Below are positions 38,465 through 46,240 of a stretch of 60,034 nucleotides of DNA, in pieces. The position numbers were made by a program, and so were the translations under genes. The notes under the pieces are model-generated. The model did no database searches. It worked only from the letters and a program-made list of their open reading frames with translations, and was not told the origin of the DNA. Numbering within the stretch: position 1 is the first letter of the stretch; each line of letters begins with the position of its first letter. Source of the stretch: Gammaproteobacteria bacterium (GTDB taxonomy: Bacteria > Pseudomonadota > Gammaproteobacteria > PIWD01); contig PIWD01000004.1 in NCBI GenBank assembly GCA_003354005.1, positions 1 to 60,034 on the forward strand, read 5' to 3'.

Positions 38465-38524
38465 AAATAATCACATATAACAATATAATGTTACATTATA
38501 TTCCATATCTGAAAAAATGCTTTG

Positions 38525-38640
38525 CAGCGACCAACTGTTCCCACTAACACAAACCAAACTAGCAGTCTAATAATACATTAATTCTTGAGAAAAAATGAGA
38601 CAAGACTAAGAATTAGCTGGTCAAATAGGTTGTTTTTTAC
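38525..38640. repeat. Dispersed ~115-bp repeat, copy A
   Basis: This stretch matches 54924-55040 over its length: TCCCACTAAC, ATACATTAATTCTTG, ACTAAGAATTAGCTGGTC and AAATA are shared in the same order. It lies between the 676-residue gene and relic R5. No coding capacity is seen; it could be a second small mobile element. Confidence 0.7.
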
Positions 38641-38644
38641 CAAA

Positions 38645-39006
38645 AATGAGTGTAAAGCCACTATCTTTAGACATGGGCATTTTTCAGAATGAACAGTACC
38701 TCCCTATTGATATTCTAATAGATCAACAGCATACTCTAGCTATAAGAAGGAGAAGCATACCAATTTTAGGATAAAGATAAAGCTGGGTGCTGAACGCATC
38801 ACTCGACCGAACATTTTTCGTGTGATTACCACTTTGTTTGGAACAAGGTGGGGAGTGGGCTTTTGGTGGGCACATGCTGTATTAGCCTGTGGAGAAGGTG
38901 TGTTAGTGGTTTCTGTGAAGTCAGGTGTCCCTGGATCGTGTGATCTAAGTAGCAGTCTGAATCTTTATTCAGGAATTGCACATTGTCAGGGAGGTGAAAA
39001 TGTCGA
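38645..39006 (+). mobile_element. tnpB-relic element R5, providing the start of the GST gene
   Basis: A full-length relic. It has a left hairpin region (GCCACTATCTTTAGACATGGGC), a promoter-like pair, and a decayed tnpB N-terminus with HFVWNKVG intact (canonical TnpB GCCRFVWN region). The shared internal fusion to the 3' part and the right end (GGAATTGCACATTGTCAGGGAGG) follow, with terminal TCGA at 39003-39006. The next gene starts inside it. Confidence 0.8.
38707..38735 (+). promoter_or_regulatory. Weaker relic promoter in R5
   Basis: TTGATA and CATACT are separated by 17 bp, the decayed equivalent of the TTGACA/TATACT pair in R2 and R8. It points toward the GSH-hydroquinone reductase gene. 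Confidence 0.4.
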
Positions 39007-39929
39007 TGATAAAAGGAAAATGGGTTAATCAGCAGCCATGCGCGGGCGGTGTGGGTGGAAAATTTGTAAGAAAAGATTCATCGTTCCGTAATTTTATTGG
39101 GTCAGATCGATTTCCAGCAGAAACTGGCCGATATCACCTTTACATTGCACATGCGTGCCCGTGGGCGCATCGTACCGTTATCTTTCGCCAATTAAAGGGC
39201 TTAGGGACTATCATAGGACTCACCGCAGTTAACGCCCATATTGGTGAATTCGGTTGGACACTTGATGATCCTATCAATGGTCTGCATGCTATGCATGAAA
39301 TTTATACCCTTGCCGATGCACATTATACAGGTCGTGTTACTGTGCCCGTTCTGTGGGATAAAAAAGAAAAGACGATTGTGAATAATGAATCCTCTGATGT
39401 CATCCGTATGTTTAATACTGAATTTGATGCATTAACTGGAAATACAGATGATTATTACCCTAAAGCGTTACAGAAGAGCATTGATGATATCAACAAATTT
39501 ATTTACACCGATATCAACGATGGTGTTTACAAGGCTGGGTTTGCTACAGAACAGTGTGTTTACGATAAGGAAGTCAAGAAACTGTTCGATGCTTTAGATG
39601 TGATTGAGGGTCGTCTTAGACAGCATCGCTATCTTGTGGGTGACACCATTACAGAAGCGGATTGGAGATTATTTGTAACCTTAATCAGATTTGATATCGT
39701 TTACGTTAACCACTTCAACTGTAATATACGTCACATAATCGATTATCCTAACCTACCCAATTATATGCGAGAGCTTTATCAAGTTGAGGGTATCAAAGAA
39801 ACCGTTCACATCGCTTCCATTAAAGAGCACTATTATACCAGTCATGCAGCTATTAACCCCATGGGGATCATCCCACAAGGGCCAGAAATTGATTATGAGG
39901 CATCCCATGATCGATATCGTTTTGATTAG
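39000..39929 (+). CDS. yqjG: Glutathionyl-hydroquinone reductase (Xi-class glutathione transferase)
   Basis: Xi-class enzymes reduce glutathionyl-hydroquinones with glutathione in the cytosol. The 309-residue protein has the catalytic cysteine in ACPWAHRT (Cys53), the VPVLWDKKEKTIVNNESSD glutathione-binding region, the helical domain TEADWRLFVTLIRFD, and the family C-terminus NPMGIIPQGPE. ATG 39000 has AGGGAGG 5 bases upstream, both contributed by the right end of relic R5; ATG 39006 is the alternative. The 3' end overlaps convergent ispA by 4 bases. Confidence 0.92.
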   Translation: MSMIKGKWVNQQPCAGGVGGKFVRKDSSFRNFIGSDRFPAETGRYHLYIAHACPWAHRTVIFRQLKGLGTIIGLTAVNAHIGEFGWTLDDPINGLHAMHEIYTLADAHYTGRVTVPVLWDKKEKTIVNNESSDVIRMFNTEFDALTGNTDDYYPKALQKSIDDINKFIYTDINDGVYKAGFATEQCVYDKEVKKLFDALDVIEGRLRQHRYLVGDTITEADWRLFVTLIRFDIVYVNHFNCNIRHIIDYPNLPNYMRELYQVEGIKETVHIASIKEHYYTSHAAINPMGIIPQGPEIDYEASHDRYRFD

Positions 39930-40795
39930 GTGATCTGGCAGCCTATTTGCCCTAATAACATTGTGAGTAGATGATTGGGTTGTAGCTTAAGCTGCTTACA
40001 TTGCTCGCAAATAGTGGTGTGTATTTCTTTTAATTGCTGATAACTTCTATCAATGCCGAGTAACTGACAATAATTTGGCTCATTATATTGACTTGGGTAG
40101 TCGGCAATATCGTCTTGCAACTGAAAAAAACAACCAATCGACCGTCCTAGCTGACAAAGTGAAGATTCAAGGTCAGACGGTGTATTGACTACAATTGCTG
40201 GCATTTGCAAGCTAATTTGTATCAGATAGCCAGTTTTGAGTTGATGCAATCGATCTATATCGGTTTGTGACCATGGGCACGTTCTAAAATTTAAATCTAG
40301 CTGTTGTCCAGCAGCCATACCCTGCATTCCGATAGTTTTACTTAATATATACACTAATTTAGATTGTTGGTGGACAGGTAAATTATTATTCGGTGTACAG
40401 AGAATTTGAAAGGCAAGACTTTGCAGCGTATCGCCGACTAAGATAGCGGTTGCCTGATCAAATGCCAGGTGGCACGTTATTTGTCCACGACGCCAGGTAT
40501 CATTATCCATTGCAGGTAGATCATCATGTACCAGCGAATAGCAATGAATTAATTCCAGGCTGAGGGCAATAGGGTCTAATATGGGCAGAGGTATATTTAA
40601 CAGTTGGCCAACACCATAGACCAACAGAGGTCTTATACGTTTGCCAGGAGATAGAGCTGTGTAGCATATAGCTTTATAAAGACGCTCTGGTGTATCAGCT
40701 TCCTGTTGCTGTAATTGCCAACGCAACAGGCGTTCAAAACGTTGCTGTTGCCTAACTAATGGCTCAGGCTGGGCATTCAGGGCAGAGTTAAGCAT
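39926..40795 (-). CDS. ispA: Farnesyl/geranyl diphosphate synthase
   Basis: It condenses isopentenyl diphosphate with dimethylallyl and geranyl diphosphate to make polyprenyl precursors. The 289-residue protein has the first aspartate-rich motif HDDLPAMDND (Asp91, Asp92, Asp97) and the second QLQDDIAD (Asp228, Asp229, Asp232), plus GKRIRPLLVY. Chain length cannot be fixed from sequence alone. Its ATG overlaps the xseB stop (TAATG). dxs, often next in this cluster, is not present. Confidence 0.94.
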   Translation of the reverse strand: MLNSALNAQPEPLVRQQQRFERLLRWQLQQQEADTPERLYKAICYTALSPGKRIRPLLVYGVGQLLNIPLPILDPIALSLELIHCYSLVHDDLPAMDNDTWRRGQITCHLAFDQATAILVGDTLQSLAFQILCTPNNNLPVHQQSKLVYILSKTIGMQGMAAGQQLDLNFRTCPWSQTDIDRLHQLKTGYLIQISLQMPAIVVNTPSDLESSLCQLGRSIGCFFQLQDDIADYPSQYNEPNYCQLLGIDRSYQQLKEIHTTICEQCKQLKLQPNHLLTMLLGQIGCQIT

Positions 40796-41031
40796 TAATC
40801 TACATCAGTTTGAAAGTCTTGTAACTGCTGCTTACCATCTGATTCAACCAGTTGTTGGATTTTTTGTTCTGCCTTTTGTAATTGTTTTTGGCAATCTTTG
40901 GCCAGGGTTACACCTTTTTCAAATAATTCAACTGACTGCTCTAAGCTGACGTTGTCTCCTTCGAGTTGACGGACAAGAACGGACAGTTCTTTTAATTGAT
41001 TAGAAAAATTGACGGGGTTTGTTGCACACAT
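40795..41031 (-). CDS. xseB: Exodeoxyribonuclease VII small subunit
   Basis: The small regulatory subunit of exonuclease VII. The 78-residue protein has the family core LEGDNVSLEQSVELFEKGVTLAKDCQKQL, a helical hairpin. The start is uncertain between ATG 41031 and GTG 41049; neither has a strong ribosome-binding site. It is coupled to ispA. Confidence 0.92.
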   Translation of the reverse strand: MCATNPVNFSNQLKELSVLVRQLEGDNVSLEQSVELFEKGVTLAKDCQKQLQKAEQKIQQLVESDGKQQLQDFQTDVD

Positions 41032-41082
41032 ACGGGCAGTGTACAGCACTCTTGTCTAGTTAGCAACCTACATTTCAGTAAT

Positions 41083-41392
41083 TTTGAGTAAAACCTCTTC
41101 CTTGAGGTGGGGAATATAAAGCTCCTGCCAGTTGAGCGTTTCTTGTGATCTTCAGTATTTTGCAGCAAAGAATAAACGCATGTGCACATCAAATGAATAG
41201 TGCCTACCTGTTCTAATATTTCTTGACTACTCCACACTAAGTTGTTACAGTTCGCTTTAGTGGCATGGCGTGCTGTGTTAGCCTGTGGATAGATGGCATT
41301 AGCTGATTCGATGAAGCAGGAATCTCTGGTAATGGGTGACCAACAACCAGCTTAATAATAGGGATTCCCTTTTAGGTAGGGGAGTATGTAAA
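41083..41392 (+). mobile_element. tnpB-relic element R6, upstream of the octaheme cytochrome gene
   Basis: A left hairpin CCTCTTCCTTGAGGTGGGG, a left region similar to R4 (CTGCCAGTTGAGCG, CTGTTCTAATATTTCTTGACT), the tnpB 3' core from 41270, and a right hairpin ATTCCCTTTTAGGTAGGGGAG ending GTAAA. It shares GTGGATAGATGG and ACCAACAAC with inverted copy R7, so R6 and R7 are each other's closest relatives in the window. It ends 16 bases before the cytochrome start. Confidence 0.78.
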
Positions 41393-41408
41393 GATCTGGG
41401 TAGCTGTA

Positions 41409-42926
41409 ATGAAGAAGTTGTTTAGCTTATTAAGAAAAGAAAAAGGATATTATTGCATAATGCGACTGTTTATATCTGCCTTGTGTTTGCTGCTATTACC
41501 ATCATTAGTGGATGCTCATACAGAACTAAAGTCACAAACACCGATAAGTGTACTCAAGCCTTTAAAACATTTTAGCAAAGAAACAGGCACCTGTATTTCT
41601 TGCCACAAAGAAAAAAGTAGCGGGATTTATCAGCAGTGGGGTCGTTCGAAGCATTTTAATGCACGTGTTGGTTGCTATGAATGTCATGTTGCGAAAGCGA
41701 CTGATTTGGGGGCAACACGCCATAAAGATTTTATTATTTCGGTGATTGTTTCACCTAAAAAATGCGGTCAATGTCATACACATGAGGCAAAAGAGTTCAG
41801 TAAAAGCCATCATGCCAGAGCGGGGCAAATTATTGGATCACTTGATAATGCGCTAGGTGAAGTTGTCGAGGGTTCCATGACATTTTACAAACAATCACCA
41901 GTCACAGTGAATGGGTGCTGGCAGTGTCATGGAAGCACAGTTAAACTACTGCCTAATGGTGACTTAGATCCTACGACATGGCCAAATACAGGGATCGGTC
42001 GTATCAACCTGGATGGCTCTAAAGGTTCTTGTACTGCGTGTCATCAAAGACATACATTCTCCATCGCCCAGGCGCGTCGTCCAGAAACTTGTGGTAAATG
42101 TCATCTTGGGCCAGATCATCCACAAAAAGAAATTTATGATGAATCCAAGCATGGCATCAACTTCTATTCTAATGTGAAAAGAATGAATTTAGATTCAAGC
42201 AAATGGATTCCAGGTGAAGATTATGATGCCGCCCCCACTTGTGCAACCTGCCATATGTCAGCAACTAAAGACTTACCTGTCACGCACGATGTAGGAGATA
42301 GGATTAGCTGGACATTACGCCCACCAATTTCACAAAAAGTTGATCAAAAAGAACGAGAGCTTGGGTATGCTACTAAATCTTGGGAACAACGTCGAGGGGA
42401 TATGAAAAATGTTTGCTCTGCATGCCACGGTAAAAATATGATCCAGAGTTTTTATGAGCAATTTGATGCATTGGTTACTTTGTACAACAATAAGTTTGCG
42501 ATACCTGGAATCCAACTAATGGGCATGATGGGTAAATATAATCTTATAACGGATACTCCATTTGATTCAAAAGTAAAGTGGACATGGTTTCGTATTTGGC
42601 ATCATTCTGGACGGCGTGCACGACAGGGGGCATCCATGCAGGCCCCAGATTATGTACAATGGCACGGCATGTTTGAAGTGGCACAGCATTTTTATTCAGA
42701 ATTTATACCAGAAGTGCGGGAACTGATTGAGCGAGCTAAGAAAGCAGGCAACCATGATGGAGCCAAAAAAGTATCTGATTTACTTGAAGCGATACTGAAA
42801 AGACCTGAACATCAGTGGTATACAGGCAAAATACCAGTAAAAGTTAAAAAAATGCGAGAAGAACAGCGGCGTAAATTTAAAGAGCGCTACCTGGATGTGA
42901 AAGATTTACCAAAACATGGAGTATAA
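41409..42926 (+). CDS. Octaheme c-type cytochrome, hydroxylamine oxidoreductase-like
   Basis: A 505-residue periplasmic multiheme protein with exactly eight CXXCH sites: CISCH 62, CYECH 89, CGQCH 119, CWQCH 170, CTACH 208, CGKCH 228, CATCH 278 and CSACH 336. This count and a heme-free C-terminal helical part fit the HAO family. A signal peptide is visible (MRLFISALCLLLLPSLVDA); the start could be 41409 or 41460. The C-terminal PDYVQWHG (Tyr415) lies in the region where true HAO carries its cross-linking tyrosine, but I cannot confirm the equivalence. Family members oxidise hydroxylamine or reduce nitrite/hydroxylamine; the direction here is unknown. It is followed by a CcsA-type assembly gene and bracketed by inverted relics R6 and R7. 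Confidence 0.9.
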   Translation: MKKLFSLLRKEKGYYCIMRLFISALCLLLLPSLVDAHTELKSQTPISVLKPLKHFSKETGTCISCHKEKSSGIYQQWGRSKHFNARVGCYECHVAKATDLGATRHKDFIISVIVSPKKCGQCHTHEAKEFSKSHHARAGQIIGSLDNALGEVVEGSMTFYKQSPVTVNGCWQCHGSTVKLLPNGDLDPTTWPNTGIGRINLDGSKGSCTACHQRHTFSIAQARRPETCGKCHLGPDHPQKEIYDESKHGINFYSNVKRMNLDSSKWIPGEDYDAAPTCATCHMSATKDLPVTHDVGDRISWTLRPPISQKVDQKERELGYATKSWEQRRGDMKNVCSACHGKNMIQSFYEQFDALVTLYNNKFAIPGIQLMGMMGKYNLITDTPFDSKVKWTWFRIWHHSGRRARQGASMQAPDYVQWHGMFEVAQHFYSEFIPEVRELIERAKKAGNHDGAKKVSDLLEAILKRPEHQWYTGKIPVKVKKMREEQRRKFKERYLDVKDLPKHGV

Positions 42927-43075
42927 AGCCCCTATTTTCGGGCATGGGGATATAAGCAAAGATAAGGGGATTTATTAATAGGCTCGTTGTTGGTCGCTAA
43001 TTACCAGGAGTTTCTGCTTCATCAAATTAGCTAATGCCATCTATCCACAGGCTAACACGGCATGCCCTGTCACCA
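42925..43075 (-). mobile_element. tnpB-relic element R7 (inverted relative to R6)
   Basis: The reverse complement contains GGCATGCCGTGTTAGCCTGTGG, GATAGATGGCATTAGCTAA and GATGAAGCAGAAACTCC, the tnpB 3' core. On the plus strand a terminal hairpin AAGCCCCTATTTTCGGGCATGGGG follows the cytochrome stop codon and may act as its terminator. It forms an inverted pair with R6 around the cytochrome gene. Confidence 0.75.
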
Positions 43076-43092
43076 ACTTGAGTTATTTCAGC

Positions 43093-45078
43093 ATGCGATT
43101 TGATAGTATTTTTAAAAAGGCATTAGGCTGTTTTTTAGGTTTCTTATTACTTGGTTGTGGAGCATTAATTGCCGTAGGGCAAACAGAGCGACCTATCACC
43201 TTACATATTGCTAAATTAGCTGATGTCCCTATTTTGCATCAAGGCAGAGTAAAGCCATTAGACACCTTTGCTCGCCTACATTTAAGGCTTATCCATGGCA
43301 AAGATGCCTTGCCAGGTATGACCGCACTAGAGTGGTTGGTTGAGCTGTTATTTTACCCTCAAAAAGCTTACCTACGGCCAGTTTTTATTATTTCAACCTC
43401 CCATATTATCGACATACTTGGGCTAGAGAAACGGGATAAATACAATTATTCTTTTTTTGAGCTGCTTCCTGCATTACGCAGTCATAGAGATGAAATTATT
43501 TTGCTTCATGAAAAAGAAGAGACAAGTTTATCGGCAGAGGAAAAACAATTGATTGAGCTATATGCTAGTGCAATGCTATACTTTGAGACGAGTCGCTCTT
43601 TATCAATGGTATTACCTTATTTTGAGGTGAGCGATAAAGGATTGTCGAAGACATTGGAAGTACTTCAAGATAAGAGCTTGTCTTATTTTGATTTATCTAT
43701 AAATCCACAATTTTCAAAGCTGATTAAACAGCTAGACGGAAAAGAAGAGTTTGGATTAACTGATTCAAAAAAATCAAATTTTTTTGCTTTAGTAAAGCAG
43801 TTTACTTTGATTGGGCAAGATAAAGGCTTCGAACTCTTTAGAGTAATACCTTCAAGTGTTCATAAGTCGTATAATAAGGACTCGACTGATAATTCAAAAA
43901 CAGGGCTGATCGCTCCTTGGCAGCTATTTATAGTTGGGCATACACTTTCAGCATCCAACAAGAATAGTTTAAATTTATGGAAGCAGTTAGCATTTGCTTA
44001 TCGAGCTAATGATTCTGAAAACTGGGATAAATCCAGCAAACAACTTAAGGTAGGAGAATTTGGGGTGGGAAACCTTTCCACTTCAGCACTTACACTAAAA
44101 CTAGAGGTTGTTTACAACAAGATTAAGTTTTTCAACAAAAGTCTTTTATTGTATGCTGCATCTTTGCTTTTGATTATTTTTAGCTTATTTTCAAGCGTGA
44201 TAAAAAGGCAGGAGTCTGTACCTCTGAGCAAAGCAGATAGAATAATCCCCAGAACTGCTTTTACACTACTAATGTTTAGCTTTTGCCTACATGCCATGGG
44301 GATTATATCGCGTGTTTATATTATGGGTCGTCCACCTGTAGCTACTTTGTATGAGTCTATACTTTTCGTTTCATGCATTGTTGTTTTCGTTTCTCTATTA
44401 ATAGAAAAAAAACGTTGTGATAGGGTGGGCACATTCATTGGCTCCCTAACTGGGGTTTTTCTGCTTTATATGAGCCGACACTACTTGATGGAAGGGGATA
44501 CCATGGGCAGGCTAGTGGCTGTACTGAATACACATTTTTGGCTTGCTACACATGTCATTGTTATTTCTATAGGCTATAGTTGCAGTATTCTAGTTAGCCT
44601 ATTAGCTCATAGTGCACTTATACACCGTTTGATCAAACCGATGCATACAAAACATCAGCTTATCTTTAATAAATTTTTGATGCACCTTGGCCTATTTGCG
44701 TTACTTTTCACATTAACAGGCACAGCATTGGGTGGTATCTGGGCCGATCAGTCTTGGGGACGGTTCTGGGGCTGGGATCCTAAAGAAAATGGTGCCCTAC
44801 TTATAGTGTTGTGGTTTATCTTGTTAATTCATGGTCGATTAGCTTATTTTCTTAATGATTTCTATTTTGAACTGACTATGGCGTTGACAAGTATCATAGT
44901 TGCCATAACGTGGTTTGGCACCAATCTTATTGGTGTGGGGTTACACTCTTACGGGTTCACAGAAGGGATTTTTATCAAACTCCTTCTTTTTTGTGGTGCT
45001 GAGATACTTTTTATCACCTTAGTTTTTGTCAAAAAAGTATATTGTTCATTAAGCGACAAACGAAACCGCAGTTGGTGA
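43093..45078 (+). CDS. ccsA: CcsA/ResC-type cytochrome c biogenesis protein with N-terminal domain
   Basis: A 661-residue membrane protein of System II cytochrome c maturation, which handles heme for attachment to periplasmic apocytochromes. The C-terminal ~300 residues carry the CcsA tryptophan-rich heme motif WGRFWGWDPKENGALLIVLW, with conserved histidines in flanking helices. The N-terminal ~350 residues form a largely extracytoplasmic domain after a first helix (LGCFLGFLLLGCGALIAV), with a further helix before the CcsA core. This longer form differs from plain CcsA (~320 aa). No separate ResB/Ccs1 gene is present in the window. ATG 43093 is preferred over TTG 43078. Confidence 0.88.
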   Translation: MRFDSIFKKALGCFLGFLLLGCGALIAVGQTERPITLHIAKLADVPILHQGRVKPLDTFARLHLRLIHGKDALPGMTALEWLVELLFYPQKAYLRPVFIISTSHIIDILGLEKRDKYNYSFFELLPALRSHRDEIILLHEKEETSLSAEEKQLIELYASAMLYFETSRSLSMVLPYFEVSDKGLSKTLEVLQDKSLSYFDLSINPQFSKLIKQLDGKEEFGLTDSKKSNFFALVKQFTLIGQDKGFELFRVIPSSVHKSYNKDSTDNSKTGLIAPWQLFIVGHTLSASNKNSLNLWKQLAFAYRANDSENWDKSSKQLKVGEFGVGNLSTSALTLKLEVVYNKIKFFNKSLLLYAASLLLIIFSLFSSVIKRQESVPLSKADRIIPRTAFTLLMFSFCLHAMGIISRVYIMGRPPVATLYESILFVSCIVVFVSLLIEKKRCDRVGTFIGSLTGVFLLYMSRHYLMEGDTMGRLVAVLNTHFWLATHVIVISIGYSCSILVSLLAHSALIHRLIKPMHTKHQLIFNKFLMHLGLFALLFTLTGTALGGIWADQSWGRFWGWDPKENGALLIVLWFILLIHGRLAYFLNDFYFELTMALTSIIVAITWFGTNLIGVGLHSYGFTEGIFIKLLLFCGAEILFITLVFVKKVYCSLSDKRNRSW

Positions 45079-45225
45079 TAACTAGAAGTGCCAATCAATT
45101 TAAATTTCTTTGTGGGAGCTTGCTTTCAACAAACAACCAGACTACAATGGTCTGCTAGAGGCCTTGGCAAGGTCGATATTATTACGAACCGTACATATAT
45201 TACATCAATTCAGGATAATTTAAAC

Positions 45226-45978
45226 ATGAAAGAAATAGAAAAAACAAAAAAAGAAATAGAAAAAACAAAAGAAGAGCAAGAAGAGTCGGGTGCTAAATAC
45301 TTTGATAGAGTCATGAAAAAAATAGAAGAATGGCAAAAAAAGAGAGCAGATTCTGAAGGCAAGCAAAAAATCATAAAAAAAGTGCAAAAGGCATCTAATG
45401 CAAGGTTGTTACTACCCGGGTACATGTTTAGTTCTTTGATTGGTAGAGAATTCATTAGTAGAGAATTCATTAGAGGCACTCTTTATAGAGAATTCATTAG
45501 AGGCACTCTTTATAGAGAATTCATTAGAGGCACTCTTTATAGAGAATTCATTAGATACTATAGATACCATCTTCATAGAGAATCCATTATCGGCTGTTTT
45601 TATGTATTAGTCATTATGGTTTGTATAGAATCGTTCTCCCCGTCCAGCGTAACAAGGGCTCAATCCATTCAACACAAACTAAGTCAAGGGTTAAAATGTG
45701 GCGATAAAGAAACTCAAAATATTATAACAAAAGCCGATAACTTTATCACCAAAGAGGTTCAAGCAATAACTACTGAGCTTGCTTCCCAAACTTGTCAAGA
45801 GCAACAATCCAGCAATGTTACACGGGGGGGGGCTCTAGCTAATGGCGTGGGCGAAGGCACAGGAGAGGATATGAGGTCCTATTACAAAGGTATTCTAGAA
45901 ATATGCAAACCAGGTGGGGTGGCACGTTTAGTTGATAAAGTGGATGAACACATTGGAAGATTTTGTTCAAATATTTAA
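45226..45978 (+). CDS. Repeat-containing protein of unknown function with one membrane segment
   Basis: About 250 residues, not recognised. The N-terminus is a Lys/Glu-rich helix (MKEIEKTKKEIEKTKEEQEE). It is followed by three perfect in-frame copies of REFIRGTLY plus partial copies, a hydrophobic segment IIGCFYVLVIMVCIESF, and a soluble C-terminal part with three cysteines. A frame upstream to 45088 exists, but the Lys/Glu helix start at 45226 is preferred (CAGGA upstream). An 8-G run at about 45826 could be length-variable. The region 45979-46240 downstream holds only a short frame I cannot support. Confidence 0.6.
   Translation: MKEIEKTKKEIEKTKEEQEESGAKYFDRVMKKIEEWQKKRADSEGKQKIIKKVQKASNARLLLPGYMFSSLIGREFISREFIRGTLYREFIRGTLYREFIRGTLYREFIRYYRYHLHRESIIGCFYVLVIMVCIESFSPSSVTRAQSIQHKLSQGLKCGDKETQNIITKADNFITKEVQAITTELASQTCQEQQSSNVTRGGALANGVGEGTGEDMRSYYKGILEICKPGGVARLVDKVDEHIGRFCSNI
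45445..45555 (+). repeat. 27-bp tandem repeat, 3 full copies plus flanking partial copies
   Basis: Units at 45460-45486, 45487-45513 and 45514-45540 are identical and begin AGAGAATTCATTAGAGGCAC. A 15-bp partial copy precedes and another follows. Identity between units points to recent expansion. Confidence 0.95.
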
Positions 45979-46240
45979 GCCCTATTACTCCAACAGTCAA
46001 TTCAAATTTTTAGATAAAAAAACTCAAAATAGACCATCTTTTTGGGAAGGGTGTCCTATTGATAAAATGCTTTTTTTGAGCGTAGTTATAGGAATTTGCA
46101 GCGAGTTAGTAGTAGAATGATGAAGAGAGAAAGGCTATATAATAATCTAGAGGAAAAGCAAAATCAGGGATCTATCTGCACAGGAGAAAAAGGAAATGAC
46201 AGAGATAACTCTGGGATAATGCACAGCCCCTAAAATCTAC

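Noticed and set aside
38822-39028. 68-codon frame upstream of the GST gene
   Set aside because: It lies in relic R5 and reads a shifted frame of the tnpB remnant; the GST start is in another frame.
45820-45980. Phase-variable switch through the G8 tract to the frame ending at 46120
   Set aside because: Both alternative frames meet stop codons soon after the tract, so a slip would truncate rather than switch to the downstream frame.
45932-46120. 62-codon frame overlapping the end of the repeat gene
   Set aside because: No ribosome-binding site or recognisable features; it is equally explained by chance in AT-rich sequence.
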